Source of the DNA: Pycnopodia helianthoides
Taxonomy: Eukaryota; Echinodermata; Asteroidea; Forcipulatida; Asteriidae
Assembly: GCA_032158295.1 (NCBI GenBank)
Contig: CM063258.1
Coordinates: forward strand, 4,174,001-4,238,000
Reading direction: 5' to 3'
DNA length: 64,000 nucleotides
Made by a program: the position numbers and the translations under genes. Under the pieces are notes generated by a model that saw nothing but the letters and a program-made list of their open reading frames with translations, did not search any database and was not told where the DNA came from. Below are positions 63,779-64,000 of the stretch, piece after piece (positions within the stretch are counted from its first letter, which is position 1; each line of letters opens with the position of its first letter).

Positions 63779-64000
63779 CTACACGAAAAAAAAAGGCAAA
63801 ACAATTATCAAGAAAAATTTATCAAGAAAAATCCATCACCCAAAAATGTGATCCGGCATGAATGAATTATTTTGGGGGTTGAACAAGGAAAAAATGACTA
63901 GAGCAGGATTTGAACCAAGGACCTCCGGACAAAAGGGATTTTTTCAATGTCTTTGTCGAAGATATTGAATGGTCATACAGTTGGAGGGTGAAGCAAATTT

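Overview
The window is a piece of an animal nuclear genome: intron-rich genes with GT-AG splicing, AT-rich introns, and a very high load of short interspersed repeats. Four protein-coding genes can be identified from exon-level protein similarity and consistent splice phases. No bacterial-type operons, CRISPR arrays or rRNA genes are visible. The gene set, the tRNA-derived SINEs and the dense TTAA-flanked MITEs suggest a marine invertebrate deuterostome. An echinoderm, perhaps a sea star, is my best guess, but this is inference only.

Layout. 1-30407 (minus strand) is the 5' end of an EEIG1/FAM102-type NT-C2 gene. Exon 1 lies at 30259-30407 and exon 2 at 949-1069, separated by a 29.2-kb first intron full of repeats; later exons lie left of the window. 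30408-32111 is a divergent intergenic region. 32112-38264 (plus) is a complete dual-specificity phosphatase of the DUSP12/YVH1 type in seven exons. 38265-41495 is intergenic, with a weak minus-strand gene candidate at 40330-41024. 41496-47114 (plus) is a TTLL11-type tubulin polyglutamylase in six exons. 47115-52587 is the repeat-rich convergent intergenic region. 52588-63778 (minus) holds the last twelve exons of Integrator subunit 5 (INTS5); its N-terminal exons lie beyond position 64000.

The four genes are not a pathway: they are a signalling adaptor, a phosphatase, a microtubule-modifying enzyme and an RNA-processing subunit. The most interesting material is non-coding. There is a 0.7-kb near-perfect inverted repeat just inside EEIG1 intron 1. 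There are at least three cases of a MITE nested inside another MITE with its target duplication visible, and pairs of TTAA elements that abut and share one TTAA. Tandem arrays have copied splice sites, and a 1.3-kb 22-bp minisatellite has a 66-bp higher-order period. DUSP12, TTLL11 and INTS5 carry single-base frameshifts within otherwise well conserved coding sequence. I read these as assembly indels rather than gene death.
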